IMG/VR virus record: IMGVR_UViG_3300034068_000203
Location: 1-30,355 of that record
DNA from: a virus
Reading direction: 5' to 3' (one strand)
Length of the DNA stretch: 30,355 bases
Each line of letters starts with the position of its first letter. Within the stretch, counting starts at the first letter, position 1. The notes beneath the pieces were generated by a model. That model saw only the letters and a program-made list of their open reading frames with translations, did no database searches and had not been told where the DNA came from. Shown one piece after another: positions 1 to 6,185 of this stretch. The position numbers were made by a program, and so were the translations under genes.

Positions 1-114
1 TGAGGTAAAATGTTAAAGAAGAACCACCGCCTGATGAAGCAGGGAAGTTAGCCAAGCTACCATCACCTCTCACATATTGTGATACAGTACCTGCTCCTGT
101 AACCGCTATATCTC
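1..114. repeat. Terminal overlap, copy 1 (circular join)
   Basis: These 114 bases are identical to 30242-30355. Removing one copy gives a circle of 30,241 bp. The overlap lies inside a tail-fibre reading frame that stays open across the join (994 + 1208 = 2202 nt, exactly 734 codons). The overlap therefore looks like assembly redundancy of a circular or circularly permuted molecule. A true 114-bp terminal repeat of a linear genome cannot be excluded from sequence alone. Confidence 0.95.
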
Positions 115-994
115 CACTACTTGTAATGGGACTATTCGCTACACTAAATGCGGAAGGCATTGTTAAGCCCACGCTTGTAACTGTTCCAGTTGGTATTGTC
201 GGAAGGTTGTCGAGGTCGTTATAGTTGTTGCTGAAACCAACCGCGCTGATGCTGGTGATGTCAGCCTTCAAAAGTATTTCTTCTTCGAGTGCGTCAATGG
301 CTGCTTCAATGTCTATAATAGTTTGACAATCACCAATCGTTTCGCAGGTTAATCCACTTGCTTCAAGTAAGTACCAACCGCGCACTCCTTCCTCGTCCGT
401 TCCGTAGTAATAGTTTGGTGCTGGTGTTGCCTCATCATTCACTAACGACACGTTGCCGTTCTCGTCGCGTGTAATTGAATCAATGAACGTTAAGATTGAA
501 CCCGTACCACCGCTTCCGCTTTCAAAAAAGTCGTTCCACTCCGCAGGAATTGAACACGCGTCCCAATAATAAGGAACAAGCAATTCAAGACTAATCGTCC
601 AACCTGTTAACGTGTTGTGAAATTCTTCAAGGAAGGGTTCTAACGTGACATTTTGCACCGTGATTAAGTCGCCAAACAAAACGCGGTGGTTTGTTATCTC
701 GGCAACTAAATCTTCAGCTATGCGTTGAAGGTCAGAAAGAACCTCACGTTGAAACTCAACCTTGTCGTCTTTATCTCTAGGAAGATCCGCAAGGACAATC
801 TGAAAAGAGAATGTCTTAGTACCTTTTGCGTAAGTAACGTTCGAAGGTACAACGTGCATAAATGGATATTCGGTAAACTTTTCAAGGTCTGCCGTGTCAA
901 TCTGACCATGTGAAAAGGTCTTAAGAATAAAGTGTCCAGAGGCAAATGCCTTGAATCTATCTATAAGTGCGTTGTAGCTTTGTACGTTCGACAT
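1..994 (-). CDS. Tail terminator-like / tail fibre fusion, 5' part (continues across the join)
   Basis: The frame opens with ATG at 994 and is still open at base 1. It continues at 30241 down to a stop at 29034, giving 733 aa in total. The first ~170 residues (starting MSNVQSYNALIDRF) form a compact domain with the segment LADLPRDKDDKVEFQREVLS, which resembles tail completion or terminator proteins of Bacteroidota phages. I recognise that family only by its general look. The rest of this part (Gly/Ser/Thr-rich, with GTVTSVGLTMPSAFSV and VRGDGSLANFPASSGGG) has the usual look of a trimeric tail-fibre shaft. The start overlaps the end of the frameshifted chaperone by 38 nt, which fits coupled tail genes. 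The likely role is capping the tail tube and carrying a receptor-binding fibre. The unusual feature is the fusion of both roles in one chain. Confidence 0.8.
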   Translation of the reverse strand, partial: MSNVQSYNALIDRFKAFASGHFILKTFSHGQIDTADLEKFTEYPFMHVVPSNVTYAKGTKTFSFQIVLADLPRDKDDKVEFQREVLSDLQRIAEDLVAEITNHRVLFGDLITVQNVTLEPFLEEFHNTLTGWTISLELLVPYYWDACSIPAEWNDFFESGSGGTGSILTFIDSITRDENGNVSLVNDEATPAPNYYYGTDEEGVRGWYLLEASGLTCETIGDCQTIIDIEAAIDALEEEILLKADITSISAVGFSNNYNDLDNLPTIPTGTVTSVGLTMPSAFSVANSPITSSGDIAVTGAGTVSQYVRGDGSLANFPASSGGGSSLTFYL

Positions 995-1241
995 AATTGT
1001 AGTCTATTAGGTAAGTCATATATGTAAATATCTCCCACGCGCTTTTTTCCGTAATTGAATCTAATTTAGTTATGTCACGTCCGCATGCTTCCATGAAAAG
1101 GTGATACCAACCGTATCTTCCAAGCACATGATTTAAGTTGTCTCTGTCTTCAATTGCTCCGTCAGTTCCTCCGTCAACTTCTGTACTTCCTTCTCCAAAT
1201 AGTCTAGCGAAGTGTTGCTTAGTTCGTTGAGCAAAGTCGAA
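957..1241 (-). CDS. Frameshift extension of the tail assembly chaperone (gpGT-like C-terminal part)
   Basis: A -1 slip on the T9 run joins frame 0 of the 194-aa chaperone (codons 1-159, 1717 down to 1241) to this frame (from 1241 to TAG at 959-957). The result is a 253-aa protein. The -1 frame is open without interruption and reads like real protein, with the segments NHVLGRYGWYHLFMEACGRD and SAWEIFTYMTYLIDYNYVE. A GWY segment followed by an acidic helix is typical of the second tail chaperone of Bacteroidota siphoviruses. It has no suitable start of its own close to the slip. By analogy with lambda gpG/gpGT, this domain would bring tail-tube subunits to the tape measure. The alternative is a sequencing error in the T9 run. 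Against that, the frame-0 tail (LEKEVQKLTEELTEQLKTE) also reads as real protein. Confidence 0.75.
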   Translation of the reverse strand, partial: FDFAQRTKQHFARLFGEGSTEVDGGTDGAIEDRDNLNHVLGRYGWYHLFMEACGRDITKLDSITEKSAWEIFTYMTYLIDYNYVERTKLQRTYR

Positions 1242-1717
1242 AAAAAAAGCATCGCACCATTGAATTGTTCAAGCGTCATCTGCTCAACGTAGCCTTCAAC
1301 GAGTTCTCTGTTTTGTTTGCTGTGTGGGACGATTGTATACTTTGAACCTACGCGTTTGTCTATTGGTCGGTAAAGCGTTCCCATTATTTTGACCATGTTC
1401 TCACCTACATTTGCAGCCCACGTTGAAATGTCAGCGTACTCACCCATTGAGATAGAATACAGGTCAGGAATGAAACCAAAGTCCTTGTCTTTGATTGTTA
1501 TCGTTTCAAAGAACTTTGCGCTTTCGTTAGCGAGTGTATCTTCAAACGCTCCTAACAATGTCGGCAAATGTTGGAAGGGAATTTGTTCCGCTTGTTCTTT
1601 CAGTAGGTTACTAATGCTAACCAACTTGTCGATGTCGTTCTTCGCTGCGTGGTAGTCAACGTATTGCTTGACGCTTATTGAAGAATAGTCAGCAGGTATA
1701 CTTACTTTTATACTCAT
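1133..1717 (-). CDS. Tail assembly chaperone (gpG-like), 194 aa
   Basis: The protein starts MSIKVSIPADYSSISVKQY and has a long mixed helical body, with SISMGEYADISTW near the middle. It ends in a charged helix rich in Glu, Lys and Leu that is probably a coiled coil. The layout matches tail assembly chaperones of Bacteroidota phages, which bind the tape measure and tube subunits during tail building. Codons CTT TTT TTT near residues 157-159 form a T9 slippery tract where a -1 shift leads into a second good frame (957-1241). The leader holds two perfect copies of a 20-base repeat. In this genome the gene sits upstream of a terminator/fibre fusion and far from the tape measure, while in most siphoviruses the two are adjacent. 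The chaperone assignment rests mainly on the frameshift architecture. Confidence 0.75.
   Translation of the reverse strand: MSIKVSIPADYSSISVKQYVDYHAAKNDIDKLVSISNLLKEQAEQIPFQHLPTLLGAFEDTLANESAKFFETITIKDKDFGFIPDLYSISMGEYADISTWAANVGENMVKIMGTLYRPIDKRVGSKYTIVPHSKQNRELVEGYVEQMTLEQFNGAMLFFSTLLNELSNTSLDYLEKEVQKLTEELTEQLKTETT
1240..1248 (-). promoter_or_regulatory. Slippery T9 tract for -1 ribosomal frameshifting
   Basis: On the coding strand the sequence is C followed by nine T, read CTT TTT TTT TCG in frame 0. A one-base backward slip keeps perfect tRNA pairing. The new frame then runs 94 codons to a stop. About seven bases downstream a weak 5-bp stem (TTGCT with AGCAA, 10-base loop) can form and might help pausing. 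Confidence 0.7.
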
Positions 1718-1726
1718 ATTCGTAAC

Positions 1727-1766
1727 TTTCGTAATGGTTTAGTAATTTTCGTAATGGTTTAGTAAT
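1727..1766 (-). repeat. Two perfect tandem copies of a 20-bp unit in the chaperone leader
   Basis: The unit reads tttcgtaatggtttagtaat on the plus strand at 1727-1746 and again at 1747-1766. It fills the spacer between the 51-aa gene and the chaperone start at 1717. The stop codon of the upstream gene (1766-1768) shares one base with the outer copy. It may be a recent slippage duplication, or a duplicated site affecting translation of the chaperone. Confidence 0.9.
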
Positions 1767-1921
1767 TAAGATCCGCAATAAAGACAACCTTCATCGTCGT
1801 CGTCGATAGTGTTTGCTTCTTCGTGTACGCGTATGGCTTCCATGTGTACTTGTTCCTTCGTCCATTCGGGGTGGAACATCGCAATCTGCGAACGCAAAAA
1901 GTTCAATTTGTTTTCGCTCAT
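1766..1921 (-). CDS. Small Cys-ended protein, 51 aa
   Basis: The ORF starts with ATG at 1921, which overlaps the TGA of the upstream gene as ATGA. It encodes a protein beginning MSENKLNFLRSQIAMFHPEW and ending in an acidic DDDD run followed by CLYCGS. The tight coupling and the reading frame support a real gene. The function is unknown. The CxxC ending could bind a metal or be a tail-assembly feature. It lies directly before the tail chaperone. Confidence 0.75.
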   Translation of the reverse strand: MSENKLNFLRSQIAMFHPEWTKEQVHMEAIRVHEEANTIDDDDEGCLYCGS

Positions 1922-2163
1922 TTTATTAATTGTTCAATGTTTATTTCGTGATGACTAAGTAGTGCGCGAAAGTATTCGAATACTTCTTCAATACCTTCTT
2001 GATATGCGCCTTCCTGTCGCTCATTGTATTTCGTAAACTTGCGATATCCATTCATTTCAATTTCCCAAAGTAACGAAGCCATATCACGAGCCTTTGTTGC
2101 TCTGTTGAACTCCACCCGATCGTTGGAATCTGAAAGGTCAAATGTCAAAGTTGCTTTGCTCAT
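1918..2163 (-). CDS. Conserved-type hypothetical protein, 81 aa
   Basis: The protein starts MSKATLTFDLSDSNDRVEF and is rich in charged and aromatic residues (WEIEMNGYRKFTKY). Its ATG overlaps the TGA of the small terminase-like gene as ATGA, and its own TGA overlaps the next ATG. Small proteins opening with a KATLTFDL-like strand are common next to DNA packaging genes in phages, but I know no function. It is soluble and has no membrane segment. Confidence 0.8.
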   Translation of the reverse strand: MSKATLTFDLSDSNDRVEFNRATKARDMASLLWEIEMNGYRKFTKYNERQEGAYQEGIEEVFEYFRALLSHHEINIEQLIK

Positions 2164-2516
2164 AACTTGTCGTTTATGATTATTTGTATCGGTTCGCTGT
2201 TGGCTCCTGTTAACTCTGTCATTTGTTTTGGGTTACCAAACGCACGGCTTAACAATGTTTCCAACGAATACAACGAACCCTTCTTTAACGAAGTCATCAT
2301 TGCGTTGGCTATTGTCTTTTCAAGTATCGTTGCGCGTGGGTTATCCCAAACGCTTTTCAGTTCGTCCATATCCATAGCCATCATAGCTTGTATGGTGTCG
2401 TTTATTTCGCTCAACTTGTAACCGCTTTCCTTCAACAACGAAACGTATTTCTTCGGTCGTCCGTTGGGGTTGCCGCTTTCTCCTTTCTTGTATGGTATTA
2501 AATGTTCTTTGCTCAT
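2160..2516 (-). CDS. Terminase small subunit-like protein (DUF5681-type N-terminus), 118 aa
   Basis: Residues near the start contain GESGNPNGRPKK, the signature of DUF5681-type proteins that often act as small terminase subunits. A helical body follows with repeated Met and Leu and a C-terminal strand (EPIQIIIND). The frame could begin at 2540, but ATG at 2516 lies four bases after the methyltransferase stop and directly before the conserved region, so I prefer it. The expected role is binding phage DNA and directing the large subunit to the packaging site. The large subunit gene is on the other strand, about 8 kb away, which is unusual. The family assignment is fairly firm; the function is inferred. 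Confidence 0.7.
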   Translation of the reverse strand: MSKEHLIPYKKGESGNPNGRPKKYVSLLKESGYKLSEINDTIQAMMAMDMDELKSVWDNPRATILEKTIANAMMTSLKKGSLYSLETLLSRAFGNPKQMTELTGANSEPIQIIINDKL

Positions 2517-2520
2517 TCTG

Positions 2521-3804
2521 TTATTGTTCTGTTTTAGCATACGTTTGACCGTTACGCTTTACGCTCAACGAAGGGTCTAGTTTCAACATTCTATCTATTA
2601 TCACTTGACAATACTTTGGGTCGAGTTCCATTCCATAACACTTGCGATTAAGTTGGTGCGCTGCAACCATTGTTGAACCCGAACCCAAGAAAGCATCTGC
2701 AACTATTTCATTTTCTTTTGAGCTGTTTTGAATTAATGGAGCCAATAAAAGTATTGGTTTCATTGTTGGGTGTTCTGTGCTTCTAGTTGGTTTGTCGCAA
2801 TGTATTATTGTTGACTTGGTTTTATCGCTTAGCATTTCAGTAAGCATTTTTTTCATTTCGTCTTTTGTAAGTTTTTTAATATCTATCTTGTCTTCTATTA
2901 CGGTTGTATGATTTCTTTCGTTTGTAAAATAATGAGCAGCTCCTTCCTTCCATCCGTATAAACAAAGTTCGTGTTTCCATTGGTAATCTTGCCTTCCCAT
3001 AACCATTGAATTTTTGACCCACACAAGGTATTGTTTTAATAAAAGTCCTGAATTTCTCATAGCTGTTGAGAAGTTTGCGGTTTCTGTCGAGGCGTGCCAA
3101 ACATACCAAGCACCGCCCTTTTTTGTGTAGCTTCCTAACGCTGTGTAAAAATCATATAAAAATTGGTAGAAATTGGAATCGGACATATCATCATTTTGTA
3201 TTGTTAAAGCGTCCTTTGTTTTTCCAATGTAAGCAATATTATACGGAGGATCAGTCATAACCATGTCGCAAAGTTTTTCATTCATTACTTTGTCCCAAGT
3301 GTCTACTTGTGTACTATCTCCACACAACAAACGATGTTCGCCTATCTCAAATAAATCTCCAATTACAATGTTGGTATTTATTTCATCTGGTATTTCGTAA
3401 TCATCTTCTTCAACTTCTATTTCTTCTTCAACTATTAAATCTGAAGGCAAGTCTAAACCCCACTGGTCCAATTGTTCCGCGTCCCATTCGTTTGCTAACG
3501 CATCCCAGTCCCATTCACCAAAACCAACATTGTCTTTAATAATAAAGGCGCGTTGTTGTTCTTCGTTTAATTCAGATGCTTTGATAATTGGTATTTCTTT
3601 AAGTCCTGCTTCTTTGCACGCTTTCAATCTCATGTTACCACCAAGAACAATCATATCTTCATTTACGACTATTGGACGTAATTCCAACATTTGTGGAAGT
3701 TCTTTGATTGAAGCAACGAGTTTCTTGAATTTATCGTCCTTAATAATTCTTGGATTATTAGGATTAGATTTTACTTCGTTGATAGGGACAGTTTGTGTCT
3801 TCAT
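2521..3804 (-). CDS. ParB-like domain / DNA (N6-adenine or N4-cytosine) methyltransferase fusion, 427 aa
   Basis: Residues 1-110 form a ParB/Spo0J-type N-terminal domain with SNPNNPR at 13-19 and the GGNMRLKACKEAG nucleotide-pocket motif at 55-67. Residues ~145-415 are a beta-class amino methyltransferase. The catalytic motif DPPY is at 185-188, HPTMKP at 345-350, and the S-adenosylmethionine-binding AFLGSGST at 371-378. It probably methylates phage or host DNA; the ParB part may guide it to DNA. It is the first gene of the late leftward unit, just before the small terminase, so it may mark DNA for packaging or protect it from host restriction. No restriction enzyme gene is adjacent. By eye the gene is more AT-rich than its neighbours. 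Confidence 0.9.
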   Translation of the reverse strand: MKTQTVPINEVKSNPNNPRIIKDDKFKKLVASIKELPQMLELRPIVVNEDMIVLGGNMRLKACKEAGLKEIPIIKASELNEEQQRAFIIKDNVGFGEWDWDALANEWDAEQLDQWGLDLPSDLIVEEEIEVEEDDYEIPDEINTNIVIGDLFEIGEHRLLCGDSTQVDTWDKVMNEKLCDMVMTDPPYNIAYIGKTKDALTIQNDDMSDSNFYQFLYDFYTALGSYTKKGGAWYVWHASTETANFSTAMRNSGLLLKQYLVWVKNSMVMGRQDYQWKHELCLYGWKEGAAHYFTNERNHTTVIEDKIDIKKLTKDEMKKMLTEMLSDKTKSTIIHCDKPTRSTEHPTMKPILLLAPLIQNSSKENEIVADAFLGSGSTMVAAHQLNRKCYGMELDPKYCQVIIDRMLKLDPSLSVKRNGQTYAKTEQ

Positions 3805-3810
3805 ATAAGT

Positions 3811-3840
3811 TAAATATATTATTGTGCTAATTTACTTCAG
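3811..3840 (-). promoter_or_regulatory. Candidate leftward late promoter
   Basis: On the minus strand TATATTTA (3818 to 3811) approximates the Bacteroidota -7 box TAnnTTTG. CTG, one base off TTG, lies 19 bases upstream. The box is only six bases from the ATG at 3804, so a start there would be leaderless or nearly so. The match is imperfect. It could instead be read by the phage sigma-like protein. Confidence 0.3.
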
Positions 3841-4089
3841 TTGTTCCTTTTGTGTCACTAAACTTATTGACTGTCTTAAATGTGCAAAGAAAACAAAACA
3901 AACAAAAACAAAAAGGTAAAACAAAAAGAAAGAAAAGAAAAAGTCTCCCCAAGAAAAACAAACTGTCTTTGCTCTTAAAAGAGCAGTTGCGCGATCCAAG
4001 CATTGATGTATTGCAAGTGTAGTCATTGGTTACTTCGCTGTGACTTACGAAGGAGGTTGTTGTTCTTATCCAGTTTGTTTCATTTACTT

Positions 4090-4142
4090 AAAAAATATAC
4101 CCCCAATTGTTTCTAGCCGCCAAGCAAAAACAAAAGGGGGTA
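4090..4142 (-). terminator. Strong intrinsic terminator of the leftward early unit
   Basis: TACCCCC (4098-4104) pairs with GGGGGTA (4136-4142). After an AA/AA internal loop, TTGTTT (4107-4112) pairs with AAACAA (4128-4133). In the leftward direction the hairpin is followed by TATA and six T (4095-4090). It lies about 70 bases after the Cys-rich gene and closes the nuclease-sigma-Cys unit. Confidence 0.75.
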
Positions 4143-4163
4143 ATAAGTTATTACTTGGCTATA

Positions 4164-4171
4164 CAAATATA
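4164..4171 (-). promoter_or_regulatory. Isolated TATATTTG box, leftward
   Basis: CAAATATA on the plus strand gives a perfect TAnnTTTG -7 box on the minus strand. No TTG is found at the expected distance. A transcript from here would run straight into the terminator at 4090-4142, so only a short RNA of about 70 nt could result. The evidence is weak. Confidence 0.25.
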
Positions 4172-4211
4172 CGTTTGTACTTCTAAAAGTTGCCTAAGAA
4201 GTTTTAAGTTC

Positions 4212-4652
4212 TTAATTGTTCAAATCAACATCGACATCTTTCATTGATTCAAGAAACGTATTGATGTCTTTCTTAACGCAAGGCGGACACGTTGAACGCT
4301 CGTTGAACGCTCCTGTGGCTTTATCCTTAAAATAATAAAACTTTAACATATCTTTCTGCTCTAAACGTCCCTGAGCCTTCATATCGAGCAAGAATCGTTT
4401 GAACTCTATTTGTTCGTCCATTGAAAGAACACCGTTCCATTTAGACGCTGGACAAGATGCGAAGGCGAGTTTTGCTTTGACTGGCATGACACAACCACAT
4501 AACTTAATTGACTTCTTGCGGAATAGAACTTCAGTTTCTACTTCGTCGCCTAAAATTAAAGTACCGCACGACTGCGTTGAAGGTTCGAAGAATTTGCAAG
4601 CACGACAAATGTCTAACCTGCGTTTGTACTCATTGTGTTTTGCGAATAACAT
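4212..4652 (-). CDS. Cysteine-rich, probably zinc-binding protein, 146 aa
   Basis: I do not recognise a named family. Eight cysteines are seen: C16, C19 and C29 (ICRAC...C), C52, C54 and C67 (LCGC...C), and C122 and C125 (TCPPC). The spacing suggests two or more metal sites. The protein is otherwise charged and soluble. Its ATG (4652) overlaps the end of the sigma-like gene by 23 nt, so the two are probably made together. It may be a DNA- or RNA polymerase-binding accessory to the sigma-like protein. That role is inferred from position only. Confidence 0.75.
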   Translation of the reverse strand: MLFAKHNEYKRRLDICRACKFFEPSTQSCGTLILGDEVETEVLFRKKSIKLCGCVMPVKAKLAFASCPASKWNGVLSMDEQIEFKRFLLDMKAQGRLEQKDMLKFYYFKDKATGAFNERSTCPPCVKKDINTFLESMKDVDVDLNN

Positions 4653-5133
4653 TTGCTCTTATTTTTTGTTTGATATTATCAATGGTTCGGTAAAGGAATG
4701 GAGTAGGTATTCCCGTCTGTTTGGATAGTTCACGATAGGTAAAATCTTCAAGTATGTATTCCTGAAAGATAAGACGCTCAAACTCGCTCAACCTACTTAT
4801 AAGAATATCCAGTTGCTCGTTGGTCATTCGTGCGCCGAGCCAAGTCTTGTCCACTTCGTGCGCATAGTCTTTGAAGTCGCGGCGGTTTCTATTCCAGGCT
4901 ATTGTTTGTTTATAGAAAGGCGACGTTGGACTGTTGACCGACAAATACATAACGCGAATAAGATAAAACTCAAAGTCGCCTGTGTCAATTAGGTTTTCAA
5001 TGTGTTTACTACCAAACATAGAAAGCAAAGAGTCGTGCAAAAGATCCTCGTAGTAATCTTCGCCTCGCGAAATGTTCTTCGCAAGTTCTTTGAACTTTTT
5101 ATAGTTACCTTCTATGTAGTGGTCAAGTGTCAC
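4630..5133 (-). CDS. Sigma-70-like transcription factor, 167 aa
   Basis: The N-terminal half has a region 2-like helix set (EDYYEDLLHDSLLSMF at 25-40, then FYLIRVMYLSV). The C-terminal part, about residues 112-158, fits a region 4 helix-turn-helix: LSEFERLIFQEYILEDF, then YRELSKQTGIPTPFLYRTI, then a basic end. At 167 aa it is a short ECF-like sigma. It would bind host core RNA polymerase and direct it to phage promoters. It sits in the early leftward unit just upstream of a terminator and the late unit, so it is a good candidate for switching on the structural genes. Its ATG overlaps the nuclease stop. It could also be an inactive or anti-sigma-like relative; I see no loss of the main helices. 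Confidence 0.75.
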   Translation of the reverse strand: MTLDHYIEGNYKKFKELAKNISRGEDYYEDLLHDSLLSMFGSKHIENLIDTGDFEFYLIRVMYLSVNSPTSPFYKQTIAWNRNRRDFKDYAHEVDKTWLGARMTNEQLDILISRLSEFERLIFQEYILEDFTYRELSKQTGIPTPFLYRTIDNIKQKIRANVIRKTQ

Positions 5134-5540
5134 ATGTTAAAGTATTCGTCTATTATCTTTATAGCTTCCTCGCTACCTTTACAAATATAAGAACAATAAC
5201 CTCTGTTTCTTAATTGTTCCTGCCAAGCTATTTGCTCGGGTTCTATTTTACTTCCCTTTACTTTCTTCATTTCAATTGCAAGACCGTGAAATTGACCGCG
5301 CGACTCGTATATGAATAAGTCTGGAAACCCTTTGACATATCCTGCCTTTGCCATTTTGATTCTTTGCGAATCGCTTGTCCACATTCCACCTGCTGAAGCA
5401 CAATACAACGCGTCGGGGTATGCTAAACGAAGGTACTTAATTACTATTTCTTGTTGGTTTTGTTCCGATTCGGGTGTTATTTTACGCTTCACAACACTTT
5501 TTTTATAAGTTTTCTTAAAAGTTTTCACGTTCATTTTCAA
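5130..5540 (-). CDS. VRR-NUC-type nuclease, 136 aa
   Basis: After a basic N-terminus (1-20) the protein has the VRR-NUC fold of PD-(D/E)XK nucleases: GGMWTSDSQRIKMAKAGYVK, then GFPDLFIYE with the catalytic PD at 73-74, then AIEMKK with E90 and K92. The following helix PEQIAWQEQLRNRGY and strand YICKGSEEAIKII complete the fold. Stand-alone phage VRR-NUC proteins are thought to cut branched DNA such as Holliday junctions or to trim DNA before packaging. Starts at 5540 or 5534 (MKMN) are both possible. It is the first gene of the leftward arm, beside the divergent control region. Confidence 0.88.
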   Translation of the reverse strand: MKMNVKTFKKTYKKSVVKRKITPESEQNQQEIVIKYLRLAYPDALYCASAGGMWTSDSQRIKMAKAGYVKGFPDLFIYESRGQFHGLAIEMKKVKGSKIEPEQIAWQEQLRNRGYCSYICKGSEEAIKIIDEYFNM

Positions 5541-5579
5541 TTAGTTAGAAATTATTTTCAATTTATTTTCATTTTTTTG

Positions 5580-5609
5580 TTGTGTATTCAAAAGTTTAGC
5601 ATATATTTG
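5580..5609 (+). promoter_or_regulatory. Rightward early promoter (Bacteroidota type)
   Basis: TTG at 5580-5582, a 19-base spacer and a perfect TAnnTTTG box, TATATTTG, at 5602-5609. The predicted start point is about 25-30 bases before the ATG at 5645. It lies in the 104-bp divergent gap. A clear opposite promoter for the leftward arm was not found in the same gap. Confidence 0.7.
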
Positions 5610-5644
5610 TCAAACAATTAACAACAACACCAAAGATACACAAA

Positions 5645-5869
5645 ATGAACACAACGAAAACAAACAGAGTTAAAGAAGTAATTTCACAAGTAGCAGGAAT
5701 CGCAGTTGACTTTACAATCAGAGGCGAAAAGTCTTTCACATTTCACTTTGAAGGAAAGAACGAAAGAGCAATGAACAGAATTGCAAACTATTTTATTTCA
5801 GGCAACGCATCGGTTCAATCAGAATACGATTCAGAAATCGATTACACTTGCATCTTTATTGAAGCATAA
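5645..5869 (+). CDS. Early hypothetical protein, 74 aa
   Basis: This is the first gene behind the rightward early promoter. The protein is small and soluble, starts MNTTKTNRVKEVISQVAGIA, has alternating strand and helix character and an acidic end. I do not recognise it. First early genes of phages often encode host-takeover proteins, but nothing in the sequence shows this. Confidence 0.75.
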   Translation: MNTTKTNRVKEVISQVAGIAVDFTIRGEKSFTFHFEGKNERAMNRIANYFISGNASVQSEYDSEIDYTCIFIEA

Positions 5870-5890
5870 CAACTAAAACCAAATAATCAA

Positions 5891-6004
5891 ATGAAAAAAC
5901 AACTACTGTACATCGCGCTTCTATTCGGAGCAATGTTAATCGCAGGAACGATTGACGAACAAACAAGAATCTTAGAACAACAACCAAACACAACAAACAA
6001 ATGA
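5891..6004 (+). CDS. Small membrane protein, 37 aa
   Basis: A short ORF begins MKKQLLYIALLFGAMLIAGT. That is one hydrophobic segment after two lysines, followed by a polar Gln-rich tail (EQQPNTTNK). Its TGA overlaps the next ATG as ATGA, which supports expression. It could be an inner-membrane peptide or a secreted peptide. The function is unknown. Confidence 0.6.
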   Translation: MKKQLLYIALLFGAMLIAGTIDEQTRILEQQPNTTNK

Positions 6005-6171
6005 AAGTAGAACTAATTCAAAAAACAACGTTGACCGATATGTACTACAAGATTGTAGTCAACGGAGAGTTTCATATGTCGTACAACGACTACGACGAAG
6101 CGGTGCGCGCTTACGACAAAATCAAGTCAGCCATTCCACGCGAAGAAGTAATCTTATCAAAAGAAATTTAA
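6001..6171 (+). CDS. Hypothetical protein, 56 aa
   Basis: The ORF starts at the ATGA overlap with the preceding small gene. It begins MKVELIQKTTLTDMYYKIVV and continues with an acidic-aromatic middle (SYNDYDEAVRAYDKI). The beta-then-helix pattern resembles many small phage early proteins with a two-strand, one-helix fold. Codon use matches its neighbours. The function is unknown. Confidence 0.7.
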   Translation: MKVELIQKTTLTDMYYKIVVNGEFHMSYNDYDEAVRAYDKIKSAIPREEVILSKEI

Positions 6172-6185
6172 AACCAACAAACAAA

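Larger units (their letters stand above)
3805..4211. other. Largest non-coding gap (407 bp)
   Basis: From right to left it holds a possible minus-strand -7 box (4164-4171), the inverted repeat GTAATAA/TTATTAC (4140-4154), the terminator hairpin (4090-4142), the palindrome TGCTCTTAAAAGAGCA (3970-3985), a purine-rich plus-strand tract of about 70 bases (about 3886-3960, A with scattered G and C), and the candidate promoter at 3811-3840. No convincing gene is seen. It could be a control region for the late unit or a replication origin. Confidence 0.7.

Noticed and set aside
725-945. Two short ORFs on both strands near 718-945
   Set aside because: They lie inside the fibre fusion gene, which is clearly coding in its own frame.
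3832-4026. 64-aa leftward ORF rich in Phe, in the large gap
   Set aside because: Its middle comes only from the T-rich tract, the start has no support, and it lies between a terminator and a promoter with no link to neighbours.
5182-5189. TATATTTG box on the minus strand before the sigma-like gene
   Set aside because: It encodes YICK within the nuclease gene and has no TTG at the right distance. It is probably chance.
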